Part shown: piece after piece, positions 43,396 through 51,630 of the stretch | Numbering within the stretch: the stretch's first letter is position 1 | Layout of the letters: every line of letters starts with the position of its first letter | From: Ewingella sp049889095 | Lineage (GTDB): Bacteria; Pseudomonadota; Gammaproteobacteria; Enterobacterales; Enterobacteriaceae | Strand: one strand, 5' to 3' | Length of the DNA: 64,000 nt | Assembly: GCA_049889095.1 (NCBI GenBank) | Contig: JBLJFK010000003.1 | Program-made: the position numbers and the translations under genes | Notes under the pieces: model-generated | The model's input: the letters and a program-made list of their open reading frames with translations, nothing else | Told to the model about the DNA's origin: nothing | Database searches by the model: none

Positions 43396-44463
43396 CTATA
43401 CCGCCTGATTCGCCAGCATCTGCGCCCGCACGCACAGCTCGGCGGCTTTAAACGCATGCTCCTGCGTCATGGCGTTTTCGGTGCGGTGCAGACAATCGAG
43501 GATCAACTGACCGAAGAACGGGAAGCCGACCTGACCTGACACCGGATAGCGGAACTCGCCCTGCTGATTCACCAGATACACCACGTCCTGCTCGCCGCGC
43601 GTGATATCCACGTATTTACGGATCTCGATATAGCCTTCGGTGCCCAGCAGCGTAAGGCGTCCGTCGCCCCAGGAGCTCAACCCTTCCGGCGTGAACCAGT
43701 CGCAGCGGAAATAACCGCGCGCGCCATTTTCGCCTTCAAGCATTGTGTCGCCAAAATCCTCAAAGCGCGGATAGTCCGGATGGTTGAAATTCAGCGCCTG
43801 CGCGGCAACCACGCGGGCGTTGCTATTGCCGGTATAAAACAGAAATTGTTCGATCTGATGGCTGCCGATGTCACACAGAATGCCGCCAAAACGCGCCCTG
43901 TCGTAAAACCAGTCCGGACGCCCTTCTCCTTCACGATGCGGCCCGGTGCCGAGCGTCTGAATCACCCGTCCAATCGCCCCTTCCTGCACCAGTTGTCCGG
44001 CAAACACCGCACTTTCCACATGCAACCGCTCACTGTAATACACGGCATACTTACGGCCGGTCGCTGCCGCTTTTTCTTTCGCAGCGGTCAGTTGTTCCAA
44101 CGTGGTCAGCGGCGCTTTATCGGTGAAATAATCTTTTCCGGCGTCCATTACTTTCAGCCCCAGCGCGCAGCGCTCGGACGGGATCCCCGCGCCGGCCACC
44201 AGTTGAACATCTTTATCGCCGAGAATCGTTTCCAGCGAATCGGCCACAGCGACCTGCGGATAGTGACTGACAAATTTCGCAACCTTGGCCGGGTCCGGAT
44301 CGTACACCCATTTCAGGCTGGCACCCGCTTCGATCAGCCCGTTGCACATGCCATAGATATGGCCGTGATCCAGCGCCGTTGCGGCAATCACGAATTCGCC
44401 CGGCTTGACCACCGGCTGCGGTTTGCCCACCGGGGCATAATTCATTCCGTCTTTGTTACTCAT
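43396..44463 (-). CDS. Divergent Gfo/Idh/MocA-like oxidoreductase (second of three)
   Basis: A 355-residue member of the family with altered motifs. The N-terminal glycine motif is replaced by VIAATALDHGHIYGMCNGL, and EKP reads DKA in GKDYFTDKAPLTTLEQL. The substrate-side segment ILCDIGSHQIEQFLFYTG is kept, with its Asp and His. It may use cofactor differently or keep a tightly held one. It begins two bases after the first oxidoreductase gene ends, with GGAG as ribosome site. Confidence 0.87.
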   Translation of the reverse strand: MSNKDGMNYAPVGKPQPVVKPGEFVIAATALDHGHIYGMCNGLIEAGASLKWVYDPDPAKVAKFVSHYPQVAVADSLETILGDKDVQLVAGAGIPSERCALGLKVMDAGKDYFTDKAPLTTLEQLTAAKEKAAATGRKYAVYYSERLHVESAVFAGQLVQEGAIGRVIQTLGTGPHREGEGRPDWFYDRARFGGILCDIGSHQIEQFLFYTGNSNARVVAAQALNFNHPDYPRFEDFGDTMLEGENGARGYFRCDWFTPEGLSSWGDGRLTLLGTEGYIEIRKYVDITRGEQDVVYLVNQQGEFRYPVSGQVGFPFFGQLILDCLHRTENAMTQEHAFKAAELCVRAQMLANQAV

Positions 44464-44465
44464 GT

Positions 44466-45641
44466 TCAGGCTCCTTTATCCATGTCTTTGCCCAGCGGGA
44501 TCGCGTCTTCATTAGCGAAATTTTCCACTGACCCGGATTTCTCATAAAAGTGCGGTGCCAGCGAAACCAGACCACCGGTTTGGTAATAAGGATCCGACGG
44601 ATCAATGGGCAGCGTCACAATGCTGCGGGTGATGGCCGATTTATATATGGCGGCGATAAGCTCCAGCGAGCGCTTACCCTGTATACCGTCAATCAGCGGC
44701 GCGGTGCCGGTCTCAAGTGCAGTGAGGAAATTTTCGATCTGACCAGCATGGAGCGTGTAAGTGAGTTTAGGGATGGACTGATAAATGTCGTCGAGGCGTT
44801 TTTCACGCGATGTATCGCGCTCCTCAACCGGGAATCCGTTCGGTGCAGAAATACTGGCGTACTTGTCCCAGGGTGCGGAAATCCGAGCTTTCTCACCCTG
44901 AATCACGATCTTCTGATCTTCACCGTGATGCACGACAGAAGCTGTCAGTTGGGTTAGCGCACCGGAGTCGTATTTGAAAATGGCTGCTGAGAGATCTTCT
45001 ACTTCGGCGTTGTCGTGTGCAACGTTGGTGATCATCGACACCACCTCGGACGGGAAACCGAGCATCCACTGAATCGCGTCAATATGGTGAACAGCATGGT
45101 TAAGTGTGCAGCCGCCCGCCTCTTTTTCCCAGGTGCCACGCCACCACAAATCGTAATAAGAGTGGCCGCGCCACCAGAAAGAATCCACCTGTGCATGGCA
45201 AACCTTCCCCGCTTCGCCGGAATCAATGACCTTTTTAAGTCGCCAGAACGCGTCGGTAAAACGGTTTTGCGCAATAATAGAAAGTGTTTTACCGCTCTCC
45301 TGCGCAGCACAGATCATCGCATCGCACTCCTGTAACGATGCTGCCATCGGCTTTTCACACAGCACGTTCTTCCCGGCCTTCAGCGCATCAATCGAAATTT
45401 CAGCATGCACATAGGGCGGCGTGCAGATATCAAAAACGTCGATATCGGTATCATTGAGGATGTCCTGATGGCTGGCGTAAACCTTCGCATTCATCAGGCC
45501 ATAATGACGTTTTTTCTCTTCTGCTTTCTCCGGATAAATATCGACGAGCGCGACAACCTGACAACGGTCAGCAAACTGCAAATATCCCTGAATATGATTA
45601 TGTGAAATATTACCGGTACCAATGATCGCTATTTTAAGCAT
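44466..45641 (-). CDS. Gfo/Idh/MocA-family oxidoreductase (first of three)
   Basis: A 391-residue NAD(P)-dependent oxidoreductase, longer than its neighbours at the C-terminus. It has the dinucleotide motif IAIIGTGNISHNHIQGYL, the EKP motif in GKNVLCEKPMAAS, and the catalytic region TLNHAVHHIDAIQWMLG. It is the first gene of the four-gene operon and is divergent from a LacI-type regulator, with a perfect 16-bp inverted repeat in the promoter region. Confidence 0.9.
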   Translation of the reverse strand: MLKIAIIGTGNISHNHIQGYLQFADRCQVVALVDIYPEKAEEKKRHYGLMNAKVYASHQDILNDTDIDVFDICTPPYVHAEISIDALKAGKNVLCEKPMAASLQECDAMICAAQESGKTLSIIAQNRFTDAFWRLKKVIDSGEAGKVCHAQVDSFWWRGHSYYDLWWRGTWEKEAGGCTLNHAVHHIDAIQWMLGFPSEVVSMITNVAHDNAEVEDLSAAIFKYDSGALTQLTASVVHHGEDQKIVIQGEKARISAPWDKYASISAPNGFPVEERDTSREKRLDDIYQSIPKLTYTLHAGQIENFLTALETGTAPLIDGIQGKRSLELIAAIYKSAITRSIVTLPIDPSDPYYQTGGLVSLAPHFYEKSGSVENFANEDAIPLGKDMDKGA

Positions 45642-45684
45642 TATCTTGTTCCTGATTTAAAACCGATGAGCAGCCATTACCCTG

Positions 45685-45725
45685 CTGATTTAATGACTTA
45701 CTTACGTGATAAGTCATTAAATCAG
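45685..45725. promoter_or_regulatory. 16-bp perfect inverted repeat upstream of the oxidoreductase operon
   Basis: CTGATTTAATGACTTA and its exact reverse complement are separated by nine bases. The repeat lies 44 bp before the start of the first oxidoreductase gene and between it and the LacI-type regulator gene. It may be an operator or a leader hairpin. No T run marks it as a terminator. Confidence 0.5.
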
Positions 45726-45922
45726 GCGCAGATAAATACCTTATTTCTTCGTCGAATCTTATTGAAGAGAGAATAGTAATGGCATTTTTTTCCAACAACC
45801 GGTATTTGTGACAGGAATTGCAGCGCAGCATTTCGGATTTGCTATGATGATGAATAGCTGATGAATTACAAAAAGTTAGCTGTGGCAATAAGTCCATAAG
45901 CTAATGAGGCTTTGATCACAAA

Positions 45923-46984
45923 ATGACAGGAAAATTAAAAATCAGGCAAATAGCTGAGTTAACGGGGCTGTCACCCAGTACCGTTTCCCGGGTATTAGCA
46001 GGCAAAGCGAATGTCAGCCCGCAGGCAAAAGAAAAAGTATTTGCCCATGCAAGAAGCATGGGTATTTTGCGCGATATTCCGGCCAGCCGGTTGTTAATGA
46101 ATTCTTTGTTAATTTGCGCGCCTCCCGCCGCCTTCTCTCCGTATGAAGATCTCTATTATTATGAAGCGATTAAAGAAATAGCGGCCGAAGTTGCCCGTTT
46201 CGATATTCACGTAAGCAAATGCGCGCTGGCGGTCAATGACCCGGATATCGCCGTTTTTATGCAGGCGCTTCATCAGCCGGATGTGGATGGCATCATTATC
46301 ATCGGGATTGATGATGTCATGCTTTACCGCCTGGCGGCGGAATCGGGTAAACCGGTGGTGATGATCAACGCCAAAGACAGCGAAATGCGCCTCGACTGCG
46401 TGTCGGCTGACCATTATTCCATCGGTTACAGTGCGGCAAACTATCTGTTTCTCAAAGGCCACCGGCCAGTGTTGCTGTTCACCGATCTGCGGCGCGAAAC
46501 GATGATGCAAAGGCTTGATGGCTTTAAACGCGCCTGTCTTGAACATCACATTGTTTTCGACGAAACCACGCATCTGCTGATTAATCATGGTAATGACAAA
46601 GAACAGGCGCGGGGAAATTTTGAGAAGTACCTCCGTGAGCACAAACGCGAATCGCTGCCCTCGGCCATTATTTGCGGCAGCACACCCATTGCGCATGCCA
46701 CGCTGGAAGTGCTGACGGCGCAAGGTATTCAGATACCGGAAGATATTTCTGTCATCAGTATGGATTTCGAACACGAGCTGAAAACCGTGTCGCCCATGAA
46801 TTTTACTTCGGTGCTTCTGCCCTGCCGTGAACTGGGAAGTGAGGCGGTCTATATCCTGCAAAGTCGCTTAACGCGGGCGACCGGTGCGAAGTTCAATCTG
46901 CTGTTGCAAGGGAAAATCCGCACCGGCGAGTCGGTAACAGATGTGAAATGGAAACGTAAAGGGCTTTATCCACCGCAGGCATAA
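45923..46984 (+). CDS. LacI-family transcriptional regulator
   Basis: A 353-residue repressor-type regulator. The helix-turn-helix IRQIAELTGLSPSTVSRVLA is at residues 7-26 and is followed by a hinge helix and a periplasmic-binding-protein-like sugar domain with DGIIIIGIDDVMLY and DISVISMDFEHE. It is divergent from the three-oxidoreductase/GPH operon, which it probably controls in response to the imported sugar. Confidence 0.92.
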   Translation: MTGKLKIRQIAELTGLSPSTVSRVLAGKANVSPQAKEKVFAHARSMGILRDIPASRLLMNSLLICAPPAAFSPYEDLYYYEAIKEIAAEVARFDIHVSKCALAVNDPDIAVFMQALHQPDVDGIIIIGIDDVMLYRLAAESGKPVVMINAKDSEMRLDCVSADHYSIGYSAANYLFLKGHRPVLLFTDLRRETMMQRLDGFKRACLEHHIVFDETTHLLINHGNDKEQARGNFEKYLREHKRESLPSAIICGSTPIAHATLEVLTAQGIQIPEDISVISMDFEHELKTVSPMNFTSVLLPCRELGSEAVYILQSRLTRATGAKFNLLLQGKIRTGESVTDVKWKRKGLYPPQA

Positions 46985-46990
46985 CCCTTA

Positions 46991-47040
46991 ACGACCATCA
47001 ACATATGCTGAGCACATTCTCAGCATATGTTGATGGTCGT
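46991..47040. repeat. 22-bp perfect inverted repeat between the LacI gene and yghU
   Basis: The left arm starts ACGACCATCAACATATG at 46991, the right arm ends CATATGTTGATGGTCGT at 47040, and a 6-base spacer lies between. All 22 positions pair. It begins six bases after the regulator stop and lacks a following T run, so it is stronger than needed for a plain terminator. Confidence 0.85.
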
Positions 47041-47082
47041 GGCTGCTACACTTTTAGTCCTACATAGAAGCGGAGCATCCTC

Positions 47083-47934
47083 ATGTCAGAACACTATCAG
47101 CCACCGAAAGTCTGGACCTGGAACAAAGACGAAGTCAGTAAGTTCTCGAACATCAACCGCCCGATAGCGGGCCCGACGCATGAGAAAGCACTGCCGGTGG
47201 GCAAACACTCTTTACAGCTGTATTCGCTCGGTACGCCGAATGGCCAGAAAGTGACGATCCTGCTGGAAGAGTTGCTGGCGCTGGGCGAAAGCGGTGCGGA
47301 ATACGATGCTTTTATTATCCGCATCAACGAAGGCGATCAGTTCTCCAGCGGCTTCGTGGACGTGAACCCGAACTCCAAAATCCCTGCGCTGCTCGATAAC
47401 TCTGTGACGCCGCCAATCCGCGTATTTGAATCAGGCAATATCCTGCTGTATCTGGCAGAAAAGTTCGGTAAGTTCTTGCCAAAAGATCTCGCCGGGCGCA
47501 CCGAAACCCTGAACTGGCTGTTCTGGCTACAAGGCTCAGCGCCGTATCTCGGCGGCGGCTTCGGGCATTTCTACCATTACGCGCCGATGAAAATCGAATA
47601 CGCCATCAACCGTTTCACTATGGAAGCCAAACGCCAACTCGACGTGCTTGATCGCCAGCTGGCAGAGCATCGCTTTATCGCCGGTGAAGAATATACCATT
47701 GCCGATATCGCCATCTTCACGTGGTACGGCAATCTGGCAAAAGGTGGCCTGTACGAATCGGGAGAGTTCCTCGACATCACGTCGTACAAGCATTTCCAGC
47801 GCTGGGCAGATGAAGTTGCAAACCGTCCGGCGGTTAAGCGCGGTAGCATTGTGAACCGCACCTGGGGCGAGCCGGACCAACAACTGGAAGAACGCCATAA
47901 TGCGTCAGATTTCGATGACAAATTGAAATCGTAA
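47083..47934 (+). CDS. yghU: Disulfide-bond oxidoreductase of the glutathione S-transferase family
   Basis: YghU is a glutathione S-transferase homologue with disulfide-bond reductase activity that binds glutathione. The 283 residues start MSEHYQPPKVWTWNKDEV, then the thioredoxin-like domain LYSLGTPNGQKVTILLEELL and the NPNSKIPALLD glutathione motif, then a helical domain. It is followed by a bidirectional terminator. Confidence 0.94.
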   Translation: MSEHYQPPKVWTWNKDEVSKFSNINRPIAGPTHEKALPVGKHSLQLYSLGTPNGQKVTILLEELLALGESGAEYDAFIIRINEGDQFSSGFVDVNPNSKIPALLDNSVTPPIRVFESGNILLYLAEKFGKFLPKDLAGRTETLNWLFWLQGSAPYLGGGFGHFYHYAPMKIEYAINRFTMEAKRQLDVLDRQLAEHRFIAGEEYTIADIAIFTWYGNLAKGGLYESGEFLDITSYKHFQRWADEVANRPAVKRGSIVNRTWGEPDQQLEERHNASDFDDKLKS

Positions 47935-47950
47935 TGGGCTGTCGAATGCA

Positions 47951-47979
47951 AAAAGGGCGGGTTCATCTCCCGCCCTTTT
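47951..47979. terminator. Bidirectional terminator between yghU and the LysR gene
   Basis: An 11-bp stem AAAAGGGCGGG/CCCGCCCTTTT with a 7-base loop has A and T runs at its ends and serves both convergent genes. Confidence 0.9.
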
Positions 47980-48012
47980 CATTACTGGGCAACGGGGTTA
48001 AGACTTTACGCG

Positions 48013-48894
48013 TTAACCCAACAGCGTCTTTTCCATCAGAAAATCAATGAACACCCGCACTTTAGGCAGCATATGACGGCTGCTGGGCCAGACCACCGAA
48101 AACTTGCCATTATCGTCGAGATAATCCCCGAGCACGGACAGCAGTTCACCTTGTTGTAAGGCCTGACGCACCAAAAACTCAGGTACATAAGCCAACCCAA
48201 CACCCTGCTGCACGGTCTGCAGCAAAGCCTCCAGATTGTTACTACTGAGCACTATCGGCAGATTGAGCGGTTGCGGGCTATTGACCGCCCAGGGCTGAAA
48301 CTGTCCATTGGCCGGAAAGCGATAGCGCAGGCAGGCATGGTGTTGCAGATCCGTTGGCGTCAGCGGCGCAGGGTGGGTGCTGAAGTACGCCGGGCTACCA
48401 ACAATCACAAAATGAAAAGGTCCCAATCGCCGGGACATCAATTGCGAGGTCGGCAGTTCGCCACTGCGCACGGCGACATCAATGCCTTCGGCAATCAAAT
48501 CCACCATGCGATCGCTAAAATCCAGCTCCAGTTCTACCTGCGGGTAGCAGCGCATAAATTCTGCCAGATGCGGCAATAATATGCGGTAGCCGATAGCTGG
48601 CATGCTGACCCGTAGCTTGCCGCGTGGCTCCGCCGAGACCCGTGACAGCTCCTGCTCCGCCTCTTCCATTTGTGCCACGATCTGCTGGCAACGTTCGAAA
48701 AACAGCTGCCCTTCATCAGTCAGACTGATTCGCCTGGTACTGCGGTTAAAAAGCCGGACACCCAGTTTCTCCTCAAGCCGGGCGACGCTTTTGCCCACCG
48801 CCGAAGAGGAGATACCCATACGTTCTCCCGCAGCCGCAAAGCTATGAAGCTGTGCTGCCCGGACAAATGCCAGCATGCCGTTAAGATTTTCCAT
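48013..48894 (-). CDS. LysR-family transcriptional regulator
   Basis: From the ATG at 48894 the protein has 293 residues; the frame to 48918 adds eight unconserved residues. The winged helix MENLNGMLAFVRAAQLHSFA, with SSAVGKSVARLEEKLGVRLF, is followed by the substrate-binding domain. It belongs to the subgroup whose members often control an adjacent divergent gene, here the MFS exporter. A short inverted repeat lies in the shared promoter region. Confidence 0.9.
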   Translation of the reverse strand: MENLNGMLAFVRAAQLHSFAAAGERMGISSSAVGKSVARLEEKLGVRLFNRSTRRISLTDEGQLFFERCQQIVAQMEEAEQELSRVSAEPRGKLRVSMPAIGYRILLPHLAEFMRCYPQVELELDFSDRMVDLIAEGIDVAVRSGELPTSQLMSRRLGPFHFVIVGSPAYFSTHPAPLTPTDLQHHACLRYRFPANGQFQPWAVNSPQPLNLPIVLSSNNLEALLQTVQQGVGLAYVPEFLVRQALQQGELLSVLGDYLDDNGKFSVVWPSSRHMLPKVRVFIDFLMEKTLLG

Positions 48895-48937
48895 GATGAT
48901 CACCGCCGAGTTTTTCAAACGCCATACGAGCTATTTT

Positions 48938-48954
48938 GTCCGTAATATTCGGAC
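48938..48954. promoter_or_regulatory. Putative LysR-type operator
   Basis: GTCCGTAATATTCGGAC has inverted GTCCG/CGGAC arms around an AT-rich centre and lies midway between the divergent LysR and MFS genes. The form is as expected for the recognition site of this regulator class. It is assigned by place and symmetry. Confidence 0.5.
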
Positions 48955-49013
48955 TGTAAGCCTATTTCGGCAATATTAAAGACATTTTATCATCTCAGTC
49001 ACTTTCCTGTTTT

Positions 49014-50564
49014 ATGGACACAACCATGACTCAACCCAAACCTCACTCCACGTCTCACATTTCAGGCCAACTCAGCGTGCTGTTCACCGTCTGCCTGGCG
49101 GGGATGATTATGCCGCTGAATTTTGTCAGCGGTGCGGTGGCGACACCTGCCATCGCCCGCGAATTAGGCGGCAGTGCCCAGGCACTGAGCTGGATAACCA
49201 ACGCCTTTATGCTCACATTCGGCTGCTTCCTGATGGCCGCCGGTGCGCTGGCCGATGAATTTGGCCGTAAAAAAGTATTTATCTGCGGTGTGGCCGTTTT
49301 TGGTCTGCTTTCTCTGCTGCAAAGTTTCAGCTCTAGCCTGCTGGCAATTGACTTACTGCGCGGTGCGCAGGGTGTGGCAGCAGCAGCGGCACTGGCTGGG
49401 GGATCTGCTGCGTTGGCACAAGAGTTTGATGGTCAGGCGCGCACCCGCGCTTTTAGCCTGCTGGGTACCAGTTTTGGCGTCGGGCTGGCTTTCGGGCCCT
49501 TTATCGCCGGGTTGCTAATTGCCCATTTCGGCTGGCGTTCGGTGTTTCTCTCCTCCACCGTGATCGCCCTGCTTTCTTTGCTGACCGGTGCCTGGCGTAT
49601 GCAGGAGTCGCGCAACCCTGACGCGGCAGGCATCGACTGGCCGGGCACCCTGAGTTTTACCACCATGCTGGCACTGCTGACCTGGGCGCTGATGAATATT
49701 CCACAGTACGGTCTGCAAAGTTTGCCGGTTCTGGCGATGCTCGGCGGCGCACTGCTGCTGGCGCTGTTTATCAGCGTGGAACTGCACGTGAAGCATCCAA
49801 TGCTGGATTTGTCGCTGTTTCGTTTCCCGCGCTTTATCGGGGTGCAGGCTTTACCGCTGGCGACCGGTTTCTGCTTTGTGGTGCTGCTGGTGATCCTGCC
49901 GATGCAATTTATCGGCATTGCGGGTCTGAGCGAGCAACAGGCCGGGCTGATGATGATGGCGCTGTCATTACCGATGCTGGCCGTACCGCTGATTGCCGCA
50001 TGGCTGACCCGCTGGATAAGCGCAGGCGTGCTTTGCACCTCGGGTTTAGTGATGGCGGCGCTGGGTTTATGGTGGCTGAGCGTGGCGGTCAATGTGCAGA
50101 ATCTGAACCAGATGATTTTGCCGATGCTGCTCATTGGGCTGGGCACCGGCATGCCATGGGGTCTGATGGACGGGTTGTCGGTCAGCGTGGTGCCAAAAGA
50201 GCGGGCAGGTATGGCGACCGGTATTTTCAGTACCACGCGCGTGGCGGGGGAAGGTATTTCGCTGGCGATGGTCGGTGCGTTACTGGCAGCCTTTATGCAC
50301 GGCGGCCTGGCAGCGCATTTCTCCGGCGCAGGGATCGCAGAAGCCAGCCAACGACTGGCGACCGGTGATTTGCAGCAGGCGCAACATTTGCTGTCTCAGG
50401 CCAGCCGTGAACAATTGCAGCAGATTTATGCTTCTTCATTGCACCATCTGTTGCTATGTCTGGTGGCGATCACTCTGGTGTCAGCGCTGGTAGTACTGCT
50501 TGCACTGGCAGGAAAAGAGACAGTGCCGGGCAACGCCGTGGTTCAGAAAGATCTGTCACCGTGA
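49014..50564 (+). CDS. MFS multidrug-type exporter
   Basis: A 516-residue major facilitator with about 14 membrane helices, like drug:H+ antiporters of the DHA2 (EmrB/SmvA) group. The motif ALADEFGRKKVF in the second loop and SFGVGLAFGPFIAGLLIAHF, the exporter motif C-like segment, are visible. An alternative start at 49026 is possible. It is divergent from a LysR regulator. The substrate cannot be read from the sequence. Confidence 0.88.
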   Translation: MDTTMTQPKPHSTSHISGQLSVLFTVCLAGMIMPLNFVSGAVATPAIARELGGSAQALSWITNAFMLTFGCFLMAAGALADEFGRKKVFICGVAVFGLLSLLQSFSSSLLAIDLLRGAQGVAAAAALAGGSAALAQEFDGQARTRAFSLLGTSFGVGLAFGPFIAGLLIAHFGWRSVFLSSTVIALLSLLTGAWRMQESRNPDAAGIDWPGTLSFTTMLALLTWALMNIPQYGLQSLPVLAMLGGALLLALFISVELHVKHPMLDLSLFRFPRFIGVQALPLATGFCFVVLLVILPMQFIGIAGLSEQQAGLMMMALSLPMLAVPLIAAWLTRWISAGVLCTSGLVMAALGLWWLSVAVNVQNLNQMILPMLLIGLGTGMPWGLMDGLSVSVVPKERAGMATGIFSTTRVAGEGISLAMVGALLAAFMHGGLAAHFSGAGIAEASQRLATGDLQQAQHLLSQASREQLQQIYASSLHHLLLCLVAITLVSALVVLLALAGKETVPGNAVVQKDLSP

Positions 50565-51019
50565 TCGGCACTCAATAACGGTAAAATACAAGCATAGGTT
50601 GCGCTGGCTGAATAGTTAGCAAGTCGACTCAATGCTTATACTGACTTGGTTTTAAATGCTGCAAATGTTACATATTAAATTTTTAAAAACCGTAAATTTT
50701 AATTTATTAGAGTTAGTGTGTTTTTTATCAAAAGTGGCAAGTTATTTTTCTTAAGTTAAATTTATTAACTTATATTTAACTATGTCTCAAAGTCTCGTGA
50801 TGCTGTTACTAAAAGGAAAACGGTGTACCTGAAAGGCTCGGACTGACAATGTCAGTGATCATTCCCCAAGGAAGGAGGGAAACAGACAAAGCGCAGCCTT
50901 CATCATGCGCACCCATTTTTACCGTTTAGCCGTTTTTAAAGTATTACCACCAGAGGATTTCCACATGCAGCGTTGGTTGCATGAATAAACAGCCTTAAAC
51001 GTTGTCATTGGGAGTCATC
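50565..51019 (+). other. Long leader region upstream of the csu operon
   Basis: The first 230 bases are AT-rich and contain candidate promoter boxes. The stretch from about 50806 is less AT-rich and has features that look structured in RNA: ACTGACA/TGTCAGT at about 50843, and CCCC followed by GGAAGGAGGG near 50865. A 27-codon frame MRTHFYRLAVFKVLPPEDFH starts at 50905. I could not match it to a riboswitch class that I know. Confidence 0.45.
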
Positions 51020-51565
51020 ATGGACGCAAAAAAACAATCATTATTCACCTTATTTACCACGGCTCTGCTGAGTCTTTCAGCAGGAGCTTACGCGGCAGGC
51101 ACCCTGACCGGGCAGGTAGGGGTTCAACTTACCATCAGCACCGGTTGTACTGTCGGTAACGGCACCGCCGCAGGCGGCACCAACCAATGGGGTAATTTAA
51201 ACTTCGGTAATTACGCTGATTTAACCAGCGTGATCAACGGGACAGTATTCGGTGCTGACGGCGCCAATGCGGTCACTATCACCTGCAGCACCGGACTTAG
51301 CCCAACGCTTTCGCTTAACGGCGGGCTGGCCGCTACCGGCGGCCTGCGTACCATGACATCAAGCGGCAATAGCATTCCCTACCGCCTTTACTCCGACACC
51401 TCCCGTACGACTGAAATAGCCATTAACACACCGGTTGCTTTAACGACGGGCACTACGGCTCAAAACATCCCGATTTATGGCCGCGTTCTGCCTGCTGATC
51501 AAACCAGCACAGCACCGGCTGCAGGCACTTATAACGATACCGTTGTCGCCACTCTTTCCTGGTAA
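51020..51565 (+). CDS. Csu-type major pilin (spore coat U domain)
   Basis: The first gene of a Csu-type archaic chaperone-usher pilus operon, corresponding to csuA/B. The ATG at 51020 follows GGGAG and gives 181 residues with the signal peptide SLFTLFTTALLSLSAGAYAA. The mature SCPU domain has the disulfide Cys pair in ISTGCTVGNG and VTITCSTGLSP, and a C-terminal strand TYNDTVVATLSW. Such subunits form the thin pilus rod used in attachment to surfaces. Confidence 0.9.
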   Translation: MDAKKQSLFTLFTTALLSLSAGAYAAGTLTGQVGVQLTISTGCTVGNGTAAGGTNQWGNLNFGNYADLTSVINGTVFGADGANAVTITCSTGLSPTLSLNGGLAATGGLRTMTSSGNSIPYRLYSDTSRTTEIAINTPVALTTGTTAQNIPIYGRVLPADQTSTAPAAGTYNDTVVATLSW

Positions 51566-51576
51566 TACCTGAATAT

Positions 51577-51600
51577 TTCAGGGCCGTTTACGGCCCTGAA
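51577..51600 (+). promoter_or_regulatory. Intercistronic hairpin after the first pilin gene
   Basis: TTCAGGGCCG pairs perfectly with CGGCCCTGAA around TTTA, 11 bases after the first pilin stop. There is no T run. Such hairpins often stabilise or partly stop upstream mRNA, so more rod subunit is made than minor subunits. Confidence 0.65.
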
Positions 51601-51630
51601 CTCACTATTATTCAGGAGGAAGGAAAGACC

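Noticed and set aside
46109..46861. 250-codon minus-strand frame inside the LacI regulator gene
   Set aside because: Antisense shadow; His/Arg/Phe-rich composition without any family likeness.
49433..50236. 267-codon minus-strand frame inside the MFS gene
   Set aside because: Antisense shadow of a real membrane protein gene; very rich in Ser, Pro and Lys with no domain.
50806..50905. Cyclic di-GMP (GEMM) riboswitch in the csu leader
   Set aside because: I looked for the GEMM core and its paired tetraloop but could not align it; only generic structure is visible.
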